A DNA stretch of 26,133 nucleotides from Thalassovita sp. (GTDB lineage: Bacteria > Pseudomonadota > Alphaproteobacteria > Rhodobacterales > Rhodobacteraceae), in assembly GCA_029212905.1 (NCBI GenBank), contig JARGPB010000030.1:1-26133 (forward strand), in the 5' to 3' direction. The position numbers and the translations under genes are program-made. How positions within the stretch are numbered: the stretch's first letter is position 1; every line of letters begins with the position of its first letter. A model generated the notes under the pieces. That model had not been told where the DNA came from and searched no databases. It worked only from the letters and a program-made list of their open reading frames with translations. Below are positions 8,115 to 16,508 of the stretch, piece after piece.

Positions 8115-9262
8115 GCGACACAGAGTTTCCAGAACCCGACCGTATCGAGGGCGCACCGCACCCGCGCGAAACCGTGCAGGTGATCGGGCAAGCTCAGGCG
8201 CAGCAGGACTTTTTGCAGGCGTTCAATTCGGGGCGGTTGCATCATGGATGGCTGATCACCGGACCAAAGGGCGTCGGAAAGGCCACGTTGGCCTGGCAGA
8301 TCGCGCGGTTCCTGCTGGCAACGCCGATGGATCAGGGTGACGACATGTTTGGCGCGCCACCTGCGCCTGTCTCGTTGGATATTTCGCCGGATCATCCGGT
8401 CGCGCACCGGATACAGGCGCTCTCGGAGCCCGGTCTGTTCGTGGTGCGGCGCGGCGGCGCCGGGAGCACGGAATCGGACCGCGAAAAGAACCTTAGGGAC
8501 GGGAAATTCGCCGCCGAGATTCTGGTGCGCGAAGTCCGCAAACTGGCGCATTTCTTTCAGATGTCCGCAGCGGACGGGGGGCGGCGGGTCGTTATCGTCG
8601 ATGCAGCGGATGAAATGAATGTCCAAGCAGCGAATGCCTTGCTGAAAATGCTGGAAGAGCCGCCCGCCAACACCACTTTGCTGCTGATCTGCCACCAGCC
8701 CTCGGGGCTGTTGCCGACGATCCGGTCGCGCTGCCGCGAATTGCGGCTGGCTCCGCTGTCGCCTGACGATATGACCGAAGCGCTGAAACAGGCGCAGGTC
8801 GATTTGCCACAGGATCCCGCCGGGCTGGCCGAATTGGCCTCGGGGTCCGTGGGCGAGGCAATCCGTCTGGCCAATCTGGGTGGGATGCAGATGTATCGCG
8901 AACTGGTGGGGCTGTATGGCACGATGCCCCGGATGGATCGCGCGCGTGCGCTAAAATTGGCCGAGGCCGCAGCATCACGCGGCGCTGAAACCAAGCTGGA
9001 TTTGTTGATTGGGTTGAATGATTTGCTGCTGGCGCGGTTGGCCCGCACCGGGGCCACCGGGCAGCCCCCTCGGGTCGAGGCGGTCCCGGGCGAGGCTGAC
9101 TTGCTGATGCGCCTGTCCCCCGATTTACACCAGGCACGGGCGTGGGCTGATACCGCTCAGCAGATTAGTGCACGGATGCAACATGGCCGGTCCGTCAACC
9201 TTGACCCTGCCGCGTTGATCCTAGATACGGTTTTCAAGATCCAGCAAACCGCCGCGGGCTGA
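8111..9262 (+). CDS. holB: DNA polymerase III subunit delta'
   Basis: This is the delta' subunit of the clamp loader, which helps load the sliding clamp during replication. The 383-residue protein has the AAA+ Walker A G-P-K-G-V-G-K-A-T at residues 51-59. A Walker B-like segment V-V-I-V-D-A-A-D-E-M leads into N-A-L-L-K-M-L-E-E-P-P, and the S-R-C motif appears in I-R-S-R-C-R-E-L. That series is diagnostic of delta'/gamma clamp-loader proteins. It overlaps tmk by 4 nt and is followed 18 nt later by the TatD-family gene. DnaX is longer and usually carries a zinc-binding cysteine cluster not seen here, so delta' is the better call. Confidence 0.95.
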   Translation: MSDTEFPEPDRIEGAPHPRETVQVIGQAQAQQDFLQAFNSGRLHHGWLITGPKGVGKATLAWQIARFLLATPMDQGDDMFGAPPAPVSLDISPDHPVAHRIQALSEPGLFVVRRGGAGSTESDREKNLRDGKFAAEILVREVRKLAHFFQMSAADGGRRVVIVDAADEMNVQAANALLKMLEEPPANTTLLLICHQPSGLLPTIRSRCRELRLAPLSPDDMTEALKQAQVDLPQDPAGLAELASGSVGEAIRLANLGGMQMYRELVGLYGTMPRMDRARALKLAEAAASRGAETKLDLLIGLNDLLLARLARTGATGQPPRVEAVPGEADLLMRLSPDLHQARAWADTAQQISARMQHGRSVNLDPAALILDTVFKIQQTAAG

Positions 9263-9280
9263 TCCCGCGCAGGGAATTCC

Positions 9281-10093
9281 ATGACCGCATCCGATTTGAT
9301 CCAGATTACCGACAGCCACTGCCACCTCGATTTCCCCGATTTCGACGCCGAGCGCCCCGAGGTAATTGCCCGCGCGCTTGAGGTCGGCGTGACCCGGATG
9401 GTGACGATCTGCACCCGGCTAAAGAACGAACCCCAGGTCCGCGCCATTGCCGAAGCACACGCCCCGGTTTTTTATGCGGCGGGCACCCACCCGATGAGCG
9501 CGGCTGACGAACCCATGACCACGGTCGAAGAGCTGGTTGCCATGGCGCAGCACCCGAAATTTGTGGGCATTGGTGAAACCGGGCTGGATTATCATTATAC
9601 TGCCGACAGTGCTGCTGTGCAAAAACAGTCCCTGCCCATCCATATCGAGGCCGCCCGCCAGACGGGTCTGCCGCTGATCATCCATTCGCGCGATGCGGAT
9701 GCGGATATGGCCGACATTCTGACCTCGGAGCATGCCAACGGCGCGTTTTCCTGCGTGATGCATTGCTATACCTCCGGGCCGGACTTGGCCAAGGCTGCGC
9801 TGGATCTGGGCTTCTACCTGTCGATGTCCGGCATCGCCACTTTCCCCAAAAGCCAAGAGGTCCGGGACATTTTCGCCGCCGCCCCGGTAGAGCGTGTTCT
9901 GGTGGAAACCGACAGCCCCTATCTGGCGCCGAAGCCCTTTCGTGGCAAACGGAACGAACCGGGATACACCGTCCATACCGCCAAAGTCGGAGCCGAGGTG
10001 TTTGGCATGGATTTCGCCGATTTTGCCGCGCAGACTCAGGCCAATTTCGACCGGCTGTTCTGGAAGGCCGCTCAGTTCAAGGCGGTTGCGTGA
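9281..10093 (+). CDS. TatD-family metal-dependent deoxyribonuclease
   Basis: This 270-residue metal-dependent hydrolase belongs to the TatD/YcfH family, whose characterised members have 3'-5' DNase activity. Visible motifs are D-S-H-C-H-L-D near the N-terminus (first metal pair), G-I-G-E-T-G-L-D-Y (bridging Glu), I-I-H-S-R-D (metal His) and E-T-D-S-P-Y-L-A-P (catalytic Asp). Length is normal. The ATG at 9281 has AGGGA 6 nt upstream. The stop TGA shares one base with the next ATG (TGATG at 10091-10095), indicating translational coupling with the metallo-hydrolase. Confidence 0.95.
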   Translation: MTASDLIQITDSHCHLDFPDFDAERPEVIARALEVGVTRMVTICTRLKNEPQVRAIAEAHAPVFYAAGTHPMSAADEPMTTVEELVAMAQHPKFVGIGETGLDYHYTADSAAVQKQSLPIHIEAARQTGLPLIIHSRDADADMADILTSEHANGAFSCVMHCYTSGPDLAKAALDLGFYLSMSGIATFPKSQEVRDIFAAAPVERVLVETDSPYLAPKPFRGKRNEPGYTVHTAKVGAEVFGMDFADFAAQTQANFDRLFWKAAQFKAVA

Positions 10094-10890
10094 TGGCAGA
10101 GCTGAGGTTCACCATTCTAGGCTGCGGATCGTCCGGGGGCGTGCCCCGGCTGGGTGGCGTTTGGGGCGATTGCGACCCGAATAACCCGAAAAATACGCGC
10201 AAACGGTGCTCGATGCTGGTGCAACGGATCACGGACGAGGGCACGACTTCGGTTCTTATCGACACCAGCCCGGACATGCGCCAGCAGTTGCTGGAGGCCG
10301 GTATCGGCCGTCTGGACGGTGTGGTTTGGACCCATGGCCATGCGGACCATGTGCACGGAATCGACGACCTGAGAATGATCGTGTTCAACATGCGCAAACG
10401 TCTGCCGGTCTGGGCCGATGGTGATACGCAGAACGATCTGTATTCGCGGTTCGGCTATGCGTTTATTCAGCCCGCAGACAGCCCCTATCCGCCAATTCTC
10501 GACATGCACACGATCAAAGGCGACGTGCGGATTGACGGCGCAGGCGGCGAGATCGTTCTGACGCCGTTCAAGGTCAACCACGGCTCGATTGATGCGTTGG
10601 GGTTCCGGGTTGGGGATCTGGCCTATCTGCCTGATGTCGCCACGATCTATGATGATGCTTGGGACGCCTTGCAGGAGTTGGATTGCTGGGTGCTGGACAC
10701 GTTGCGGCGCACGCCGCATCCCACGCATTCTCATCTAGAGCAATCGCTGGAATGGATTGACCGCATGGCACCACGCCGCGCGGTGTTGACCAATATGCAT
10801 ATCGATCTGGACTATCAGACGCTTGCGGATGAAACCCCGGATCACATCACACCCGCCTATGATGGCATGGTGATTTCCTACCAGGTCTGA
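10093..10890 (+). CDS. MBL-fold metallo-hydrolase (PhnP-like)
   Basis: This cytoplasmic hydrolase of the beta-lactamase fold has 265 residues. It starts with the PhnP-like signature F-T-I-L-G-C-G-S-S-G-G-V-P near residues 6-18 and carries the metal-binding T-H-G-H-A-D-H motif (H81, H83, D85, H86). A further conserved T-H-S-H-L segment and a late M-H-I-D-L histidine supply remaining ligands. PhnP is a cyclic phosphodiesterase acting on cyclic ribose phosphates; the exact substrate here is not known. The frame is open much further upstream, but those codons lie inside the TatD gene. The ATG at 10093 gives the family's usual N-terminus and couples to the TatD stop. It is the last gene of the operon and is followed by a small hairpin. 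Confidence 0.9.
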   Translation: MAELRFTILGCGSSGGVPRLGGVWGDCDPNNPKNTRKRCSMLVQRITDEGTTSVLIDTSPDMRQQLLEAGIGRLDGVVWTHGHADHVHGIDDLRMIVFNMRKRLPVWADGDTQNDLYSRFGYAFIQPADSPYPPILDMHTIKGDVRIDGAGGEIVLTPFKVNHGSIDALGFRVGDLAYLPDVATIYDDAWDALQELDCWVLDTLRRTPHPTHSHLEQSLEWIDRMAPRRAVLTNMHIDLDYQTLADETPDHITPAYDGMVISYQV

Positions 10891-10898
10891 GCCGTTAT

Positions 10899-10919
10899 TT
10901 TGCCTGCGCGATAGGCAAA
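10899..10919 (+). terminator. Possible weak terminator hairpin after the metallo-hydrolase gene
   Basis: TTTGCCT (10899-10905) and AGGCAAA (10913-10919) are a perfect 7-bp inverted repeat with a 7-nt loop, 8 nt past the stop codon. The stem is modest and no T-run follows it, so intrinsic termination would be inefficient; it could equally be an mRNA 3'-end stabiliser. Confidence 0.35.
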
Positions 10920-10960
10920 GCTAACAAAATTCGACGGTATTTCGATTTTGCCACGTTTCA

Positions 10961-10974
10961 TTGATCAGGGTCAT
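10961..10974. promoter_or_regulatory. FNR/CRP-like half-palindrome upstream of the MacA-like gene
   Basis: TTGAT-CAGG-GTCAT matches the FNR-type consensus TTGAT-N4-ATCAA at 8 of 10 fixed positions. It lies about 48 nt before the chosen start of the adaptor gene. FnrL/Dnr-type regulators are common in Rhodobacterales. The second half-site is imperfect and such matches occur by chance, so this is a weak call. Confidence 0.22.
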
Positions 10975-11021
10975 GATGTGAGTTTTTGATTCGCGTCAGG
11001 GTGGCCCGGTGGATTGATGTG

Positions 11022-12281
11022 ATGGATACGATGGCCGCAGAAACTGAACAGACCCGAAAACAAGAAATCGAAGCACGTTTGCAGATGGGCAAAGGAGGGG
11101 CACCCCGCCGGTATTTGCTTTGGGCGGCGGTTGTGATTGGCGTCGCGCTGGGGGCGTGGGTGCTGTTTGGGATGCTGGTCGGTTCGGAGGCGCAGACCTC
11201 GTACCGGACATCCGAGGTCTCAATGGGGGACCTGCGTGTCACGGTGACGGCCACCGGCACAGTTGAACCGACCAATCTGGTCGAGGTGTCCTCGGAATTG
11301 TCGGGGACAATTCGGGCGGTGCATGTCGATTTCAACGATTCTGTCGCGCAGGGGCAGGAGCTGGCCACGCTGGACACCACAAAGCTTGAGGCTGCGCTGG
11401 CCGTCGCGCAGGCCACGGTTTCCTCGGCCGAGGCACAGCTGAGCAGTGCGCAGACCACGCTGGCCGAAACAAAGGACGATTATGACAACGCCATTGCGCT
11501 GGATGCGCGCGGCGTGACCAGCCACACAACCCTGATCACCAAGCGCGCGGCGTTTTACCGGGCGGGGGCGCAGGTCAAGGTGGCGGATGCGAACCTGGAT
11601 CTGGCCAAAGCACAATTGCAAGAGGTCGCCGCAGATCTGGCCAAGGCGTGCATCTGTTCTCCGATCAACGGGGTGGTTCTGGACCGGGACGCAGACAAGG
11701 GACAGATCGTGGCGTCGTCTTTGTCGGCGCCGGTGCTGTTCACGCTGGCCGAGGACCTGACGGAAATGGAGGTCCAAGTGGCCGTGGACGAGGCCGACAT
11801 TGGCCGGGTAAGTGCGGGAAAAACAGCAAGCTTTACCGTCGAGGCCTATGATGATCGCAGCTTTCCTGCGGTGATCAGCTCGGTGCGGTATGCGTCGGAA
11901 ACGGTGGATGGGGTCGTCAGCTACACCGCTATTCTGAGCGTCGAAAACGAGGATATGGCCCTGCGCCCGGGCATGACGGCAACTGCCGAAATCATCGTCA
12001 GCCATTTGGAAAACGTGCTCAGCGTGCCGAACGCTGCCCTGCGATATGCCCCGCCTGTTGAGGTGGAGCAAGAGAGCTCGGGCGGGGGATTGCTGGGGAT
12101 GATCATGCCCAAAGCTCCTAGCGGCACCGCCAAATCCAGCGGAAAATCCGTTTGGATGCTGAGGGACGGCCTGCCGGTCGAAGTTCCGGTCACTCCTGGC
12201 GACAGCGATGGCAACCGGACGCAAATCATCGAGGGTGCCCTGACCGAGGGCGACCTGATCATCACCGGACAGGAGGGCTGA
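11022..12281 (+). CDS. MacA-like periplasmic adaptor of an ABC exporter
   Basis: This 419-residue membrane fusion protein would join the neighbouring ABC transporter to an outer-membrane channel. A cytoplasmic charged N-terminus precedes one transmembrane helix at about residues 31-52. The first lipoyl half follows (V-T-A-T-G-T-V-E-P, about 75-85), then a coiled-coil hairpin (about 118-205). The second lipoyl half is S-P-I-N-G-V-V, and beta-barrel domains and a membrane-proximal domain with a Ser/Gly-rich insertion complete it. This is the HlyD/MacA layout. The frame opens at a TTG at 10986; ATG 11022 is preferred for GGTGGA upstream and because the helix then has a normal short N-terminus. 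Two bases separate its stop from the ATPase start, so they form an operon. Confidence 0.88.
   Translation: MDTMAAETEQTRKQEIEARLQMGKGGAPRRYLLWAAVVIGVALGAWVLFGMLVGSEAQTSYRTSEVSMGDLRVTVTATGTVEPTNLVEVSSELSGTIRAVHVDFNDSVAQGQELATLDTTKLEAALAVAQATVSSAEAQLSSAQTTLAETKDDYDNAIALDARGVTSHTTLITKRAAFYRAGAQVKVADANLDLAKAQLQEVAADLAKACICSPINGVVLDRDADKGQIVASSLSAPVLFTLAEDLTEMEVQVAVDEADIGRVSAGKTASFTVEAYDDRSFPAVISSVRYASETVDGVVSYTAILSVENEDMALRPGMTATAEIIVSHLENVLSVPNAALRYAPPVEVEQESSGGGLLGMIMPKAPSGTAKSSGKSVWMLRDGLPVEVPVTPGDSDGNRTQIIEGALTEGDLIITGQEG
12271..12277 (+). promoter_or_regulatory. Ribosome-binding site that fixes the GTG start of the ABC ATPase
   Basis: AGGAGGG lies 6 nt before GTG 12284. The frame is open for 44 more codons upstream inside the adaptor gene, so this strong site decides the start. 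Confidence 0.75.
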
Positions 12282-12283
12282 GC

Positions 12284-13003
12284 GTGGCGACCGACCCCTC
12301 TGTGATCGGGCTGCGGAATATCTCGCGGGTTTACGGCCATGGCGAGGCCGAGGTGCGCGCGTTGGATGGGATAGACCTGAGCATCAGCCACGGGGAATTC
12401 GTGGCTATCATGGGGCCCAGCGGCTCTGGTAAATCGACGGCGATGAACGTGATTGGCTGCCTCGATAGCCCGTCCTCTGGGGAATATCTGTTTAACGGTG
12501 TGGATGTGGCGGGGCTGAGCAAGGATCAGCGCGCCTTGCTGCGCCGTCATTATCTGGGCTTTGTGTTTCAGGGGTTTAACCTGCTGCCCCGGACCCCGGC
12601 GCTGGAAAATGTTGAACTGCCGCTGATCTACAAGGGAATCCCCCCGGCCGAACGGCGCGACCGCGCAATGGAGGCCTTGGAACAAGTCGGGCTGGCCCAT
12701 CGCGCCAACCATGATCCGTCCGAGCTGTCCGGTGGACAACAACAGCGCGTTGCTATTGCACGCGCTTTGGCCGGATCGCCCGAAGTTCTGCTGGCTGATG
12801 AACCCACGGGGAATCTGGACAGTCATCGCTCGGTCGAGATCATGGAGCTGTTGGTGCGGCTGCGAGCCGAACGAAACCTGACAATCGTCATGGTCACGCA
12901 CGAGGATGAAATGGCCGCGTTTGCCGACCGTCTGATCTGGATGGTGGACGGCCGTATCGAACGCGACGAACGGATGACCAAAGAGGCCAGAGATGCTAGC
13001 TGA
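12284..13003 (+). CDS. MacB/LolD-type ABC transporter ATP-binding protein
   Basis: This is the ATPase subunit (239 residues, GTG start) of an exporter of the MacB/LolD/FtsE group. Walker A G-P-S-G-S-G-K-S-T lies near residues 44-52. The Q-loop is in F-V-F-Q-G-F-N-L-L-P, the signature L-S-G-G-Q-Q-Q-R follows, Walker B and D-loop are in V-L-L-A-D-E-P-T-G-N-L-D, and the H-loop is in V-T-H-E-D-E. The F-N-L-L-P and A-D-E-P-T-G-N-L-D motifs are typical of this group. The gene overlaps the permease gene by 11 nt. In classical MacB the ATPase and permease are one polypeptide; here they are separate, as is common in adaptor-linked ABC systems. The substrate is unknown. Confidence 0.93.
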   Translation: MATDPSVIGLRNISRVYGHGEAEVRALDGIDLSISHGEFVAIMGPSGSGKSTAMNVIGCLDSPSSGEYLFNGVDVAGLSKDQRALLRRHYLGFVFQGFNLLPRTPALENVELPLIYKGIPPAERRDRAMEALEQVGLAHRANHDPSELSGGQQQRVAIARALAGSPEVLLADEPTGNLDSHRSVEIMELLVRLRAERNLTIVMVTHEDEMAAFADRLIWMVDGRIERDERMTKEARDAS

Positions 13004-14204
13004 AACAATTCGATTGGCGGTCATGGCGGTGGCGCGAAATGCGTTGCGCTCGGTCCTGACGGTGCTGGGCGTGGTGATTGGGGTGGCTGCGGTCATTGCG
13101 ATGGTGACAGTCGGGCAGGGCTCGTCCGATCAGGTCACGCAGGACGTGGCCAAGCTGGGCACCAATGTTTTGATTGTCAGCCCCGGCCAGAATACGCGGG
13201 GGCCAGGTGGATCAACCAGCTCGGCCCGGCAGTTTGTACAGCGCGACATTGATCAATTGCTGTCCGAAGTCCCCAACATCGAGGCCGCCAGCGGGGCCGA
13301 GCGCCTGTCGATGACGGCCGTGGCGGGGGGCGTGAACCATCAGACTTCGGTGCAAGGGGTGAATGGCGCGTATTTGCAGGTGTCTGACTGGCCCGTGCGA
13401 CTGGGGCGTGGCTTTCTGCCCGTCGAAGAGCAGGGCGGACAGCCGGTTTGCCTGTTGGGGGAAACCGTCCGCGCCGAGCTGTTCGGCAGCCTGAACCCGG
13501 TGGGAGAGAAGATTCGCCTGAAATCACTGTCCTGCGAGGTGATCGGGGTTCTGGAGGCCAAGGGGGCCTCGAGTTTCGGGACGGATCAGGACGATACGGT
13601 GATGATTCCTCTGCGCACGTTCCAGCGCCGCGTGTCGGGGACCAACACGATCAGCACGATCTATGTTGGCGTCGAAGACGGAGTTTCGACTGACTATGTG
13701 AAATCCGAGATCGAGGCCGCGCTGCGGGACATGCGTCGGATTGGATTGGGCGAAGAGGATGATTTCTCGGTCATGGACATGAAGCAGATCGCGTCGATGC
13801 TGACGGGGATTACCTCGGTTTTGACGGGGTTGCTGGCGGCGGTGGCTGCGGTGAGCCTGTTGGTTGGCGGGATCGGAATCATGAATATCATGCTGGTCAG
13901 CGTGACCGAGCGCACCCATGAAATCGGGATTCGTCTGGCCGTGGGCGCGCAGGCACGACAAGTGCTGCAACAGTTTCTGGTCGAGGCCATCGTTCTGTCT
14001 TTGATGGGGGGATTACTGGGGATTGGGCTGGGGCTGGGGCTGGCGGCCGCCGCGGCAAGTCTGATGGCGATACCGTTCGCACCGGACCCGATGGTGGTGC
14101 TGGGGGCATTTGCGTTTTCGGCCCTGGTCGGGGTGGTGTTCGGATATTTCCCGGCCCGTCGTGCGGCTCAGCTGGACCCGATCGAGGCCCTGCGCCACCA
14201 GTAG
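12993..14204 (+). CDS. MacB-like ABC transporter permease (FtsX domain)
   Basis: This 403-residue inner-membrane subunit has four predicted helices: TM1 at about residues 10-33, then after a large periplasmic MacB_PCD domain (about 50-260), TM2 about 273-300, TM3 about 327-350 and TM4 about 363-387. The FtsX-type motif T-E-R-T-H-E-I-G-I-R-L-A-V-G-A lies after TM2, and the C-terminus has the usual P-A-R-R-A-A-x-L-D-P-I-E-A-L-R. With the adaptor and ATPase it makes a complete tripartite exporter apart from the outer-membrane channel. Its TAG stop is only one base from the stop of the convergent CbiX-like gene, leaving no room for a terminator between them. Confidence 0.93.
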   Translation: MLAETIRLAVMAVARNALRSVLTVLGVVIGVAAVIAMVTVGQGSSDQVTQDVAKLGTNVLIVSPGQNTRGPGGSTSSARQFVQRDIDQLLSEVPNIEAASGAERLSMTAVAGGVNHQTSVQGVNGAYLQVSDWPVRLGRGFLPVEEQGGQPVCLLGETVRAELFGSLNPVGEKIRLKSLSCEVIGVLEAKGASSFGTDQDDTVMIPLRTFQRRVSGTNTISTIYVGVEDGVSTDYVKSEIEAALRDMRRIGLGEEDDFSVMDMKQIASMLTGITSVLTGLLAAVAAVSLLVGGIGIMNIMLVSVTERTHEIGIRLAVGAQARQVLQQFLVEAIVLSLMGGLLGIGLGLGLAAAAASLMAIPFAPDPMVVLGAFAFSALVGVVFGYFPARRAAQLDPIEALRHQ

Positions 14205-14205
14205 A

Positions 14206-14889
14206 TCAGGCGCGGCGCAGACTGTCCGCGATCAGCGCGGGGACCTGGGGCCAGTCGATCATCGGCGGCAATACTGGCCCCGAAAAGGCGGCGGCATCCA
14301 GCGCTTCGGGCATGTCATCCTGCATATGCCCTGCGTTCAGCGCGAAGTAGCACAGGCAAATCGCCTGACCCAGGTCTTGGGCCTGATCCTTGACCAGAGG
14401 CGGCTCTTCGATGAACCCGGCGCGAGTGATGCGGAAAGGAATGCGTTGCGCCAATTCCTGCTGCATCGCATGGGTGCTGTCAGCACTGGTGCTCGATACG
14501 GCGCTGCCATGCGCTGCCATCAACAGGGCGGTGTCGCGGGCCTGCCAGCCTTGGGCGTCCAGCGTGTCCTGCAATACGGCGGCGGCGCAATCGGCCAGGC
14601 CTGGCTCGACCCCAAAAGGCGCAAGCTGCGTCAACCCATGCGCCTGTGATTTCGGGGCCAGAACGCGATTGGTGAAATAGCCCTGTGCCATGAAAAACGG
14701 ATAGATCAGCGGGGCGTCCAACGCGTCGATGGCCGCGTCAAATCGGCCAGGGGCGGCCAGGGTGGCGCCGCGGATCTGCCAGTCCGGGAGCAGGGCCTGA
14801 ACCTTGGCGGCCAATCCCTGCAAGGCGATTTCTTGGGGGGCGGGATCCGAGGGGCTGCCATGGGCGACAAGGATGGCGGAACGGGTCAT
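14206..14889 (-). CDS. CbiX-like sirohydrochlorin chelatase family protein
   Basis: CbiX/SirB-type proteins insert a metal (cobalt or iron) into sirohydrochlorin; some members have other or unknown roles. This 227-residue protein has two CbiX-like halves. The first has L-V-A-H-G-S (H10) and Y-P-F-F-M-A-Q-G-Y. The second has L-M-A-A-H-G-S (H127) and C-Y-F-A-L-N-A-G-H-M-Q-D-D-M-P (H188). In the first half the usual second histidine after the G is replaced (G-Y-F), so only the second half keeps both ligands. AAGGAG lies 6 nt before the ATG. It is 51 nt downstream of znuB on the same strand, with no terminator seen, so it may belong to the zur-znuCB operon. That would point to a metal-linked role, which is inference. 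Confidence 0.8.
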   Translation of the reverse strand: MTRSAILVAHGSPSDPAPQEIALQGLAAKVQALLPDWQIRGATLAAPGRFDAAIDALDAPLIYPFFMAQGYFTNRVLAPKSQAHGLTQLAPFGVEPGLADCAAAVLQDTLDAQGWQARDTALLMAAHGSAVSSTSADSTHAMQQELAQRIPFRITRAGFIEEPPLVKDQAQDLGQAICLCYFALNAGHMQDDMPEALDAAAFSGPVLPPMIDWPQVPALIADSLRRA

Positions 14890-14940
14890 GGGGTCTCCTT
14901 TTTGCAGGAAACTAAGGCTCTGCGCGCTGGGGGCAAGGGG

Positions 14941-15753
14941 TCAATATGCTGCGTTCAGGCGGTTGCGCAGGACGCTGCCCAGGCTGGAAACCGCGAACAA
15001 CACGGCGGTGACGCAAACAATCGTGGGGCCGGTCGGTGTGTCATATTGATAGGACAGCGCCAGCCCGCCAATGGCCGAGGTGCTGCCCAGCAAGGCCGCG
15101 ACGATCCCCATACGTTCGGGTGTCGAGGCAAAGGGCCGCGCGGTGGCCGCCGGAATGATCAGCAAAGCAGCGATTAACAGCACGCCGACGACCTTGATCG
15201 CGACGGCCACAACCAGCGCCAAAGCTACAGTCAGGACCAGTTGCTCGCGTCGTGGGTTAACCCCTGCCGCATAGGCCAGATCCTGATTGAGCGAAGACAG
15301 CAAAAGCGCCGACCAGCGCCACCAGAGTAGACCCAGCACCAGGGTGGCTCCGCCCCAGATGACGGCCAGATCCGTGTGGCTGACGGCAAGAATGTCGCCG
15401 AACAGATAGGCCATCAGGTCGATCCGCACGCCTGACAGAAAGGACACAGCCACCAGACCGAAGGCCAGCGCGGAATGGGCCAGAACGCCCAGCAACGTAT
15501 CCATGGCATAGCCGCGCCCGCTGAGCGCGGAAACCGTCAGCGCCATAACCAGCGCGGCCACCAGCGCGCCCAGAAAGACCGAGGTCGAAAAGGCCAGTGA
15601 CAGCGCGACGCCCAGAATGGCAGCATGGGCGGTGGCGTCTCCGAAATAGGCCATCCGCCGCCAGACAACGAAACAGCCCAACGGGGCCGCAGCAAGCGCA
15701 ACGCCCACGCCGGCCAGTGCCGCGCGGATCAGGAAACTGTCTAGGATGCTCAT
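14941..15753 (-). CDS. znuB: Zinc ABC transporter permease ZnuB
   Basis: This 270-residue permease of the ABC-3 family carries zinc across the inner membrane. It is almost entirely hydrophobic with about 7-8 helices. It begins F-L-I-R-A-A-L-A-G-V-G-V-A, and includes G-D-A-T-A-H-A-A-I-L-G-V-A typical of ZnuB/MntB. The ATG overlaps the end of znuC by 4 nt (ATGA at 15753-15750). The role is supported by Zur, ZnuC and ZnuA beside it; manganese specificity is possible for the family but unlikely given Zur and the His-rich ZnuA. Confidence 0.95.
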   Translation of the reverse strand: MSILDSFLIRAALAGVGVALAAAPLGCFVVWRRMAYFGDATAHAAILGVALSLAFSTSVFLGALVAALVMALTVSALSGRGYAMDTLLGVLAHSALAFGLVAVSFLSGVRIDLMAYLFGDILAVSHTDLAVIWGGATLVLGLLWWRWSALLLSSLNQDLAYAAGVNPRREQLVLTVALALVVAVAIKVVGVLLIAALLIIPAATARPFASTPERMGIVAALLGSTSAIGGLALSYQYDTPTGPTIVCVTAVLFAVSSLGSVLRNRLNAAY

Positions 15754-16508
15754 CCGGTGGCCTCGTGGTCGTGAGAGTGGTGATCGTGTTCGCAGGCGGG
15801 GTCATGGGTGTGATTGTGTTCATGCCGGTACAAGGCCAGCGCGCCCTGTGTGCCCGACCCGAACAACGCACGATATTCAGGGGCCGAGGCCACCTGCTCT
15901 GGTTCCCCCTGACAGCAGACATGGCCATTCAGGCAGATCACCCGATCCGAGGCTGCCATTACCACGTGCAATTCGTGGCTGACCATCAGTACAGCGCAGC
16001 CCATTTCCTGGCGGACCTGCTCAATCTGGCGATAGAAGGCGGCGGAACCGGGTTGGTCCAGCCCCTGGGTTGCCTCGTCCAGAATCAGCAGATGCGGTTT
16101 CGACAGTAGCGCGCGGGCCAACAAAACCCGCTGAAACTGGCCGCCCGACAGATCGGCCATCTGACGTTTACCAAGCGCGCCAGCGCCGGCTTCGTCCAGC
16201 GCGGTTTGCGCCTGCGCGTCCGAGACATGGCGCGGCAGGTTCATGAACCTGCCCACGGTCAGCGGCAAGGTCGGGTCGATATGCAGCTTTTGCGGAACAT
16301 ATCCGATACGCAGCCCGTCGCGCAGGATGACGCGGCCGGTTTTGGGGCGCACAGCCCCAACGATGGCTTTCAACAGGGTGGATTTACCTGACCCGTTCGG
16401 CCCGACGATGGTGACGATTTCGCCGGGGTCTATCTGAAAATCCACGTTGGACAGCACTGTGTTTCCGCCCATGCGAACGGTTAAGTCTTTGACGTTTAAG
16501 AGGCTCAT
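15750..16508 (-). CDS. znuC: Zinc ABC transporter ATP-binding protein ZnuC
   Basis: This 252-residue ATPase drives ZnuAB zinc import. Walker A is G-P-N-G-S-G-K-S-T (residues 36-44), the signature is L-S-G-G-Q (120-124), Walker B L-L-I-L-D-E-A (140-146), and the H-loop is in V-S-H-E-L. The last 24 residues are an unusual tail rich in His, Asp and Glu (about 229-250, ten histidines and a Cys at 239), which could bind zinc on the cytoplasmic side. The ATG at 16508 shares ATGA with the zur stop, and the product then starts M-S-L-L-N-V-K-D-L like other ABC proteins. An in-frame extension to 16535 lies inside zur and is not needed. Confidence 0.95.
   Translation of the reverse strand: MSLLNVKDLTVRMGGNTVLSNVDFQIDPGEIVTIVGPNGSGKSTLLKAIVGAVRPKTGRVILRDGLRIGYVPQKLHIDPTLPLTVGRFMNLPRHVSDAQAQTALDEAGAGALGKRQMADLSGGQFQRVLLARALLSKPHLLILDEATQGLDQPGSAAFYRQIEQVRQEMGCAVLMVSHELHVVMAASDRVICLNGHVCCQGEPEQVASAPEYRALFGSGTQGALALYRHEHNHTHDPACEHDHHSHDHEATG

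Noticed and set aside
9763..10092. Upstream in-frame extension of the metallo-hydrolase gene
   Set aside because: Those codons overlap the TatD gene in another frame and encode no PhnP-like sequence. The ATG at 10093 gives the normal family N-terminus.
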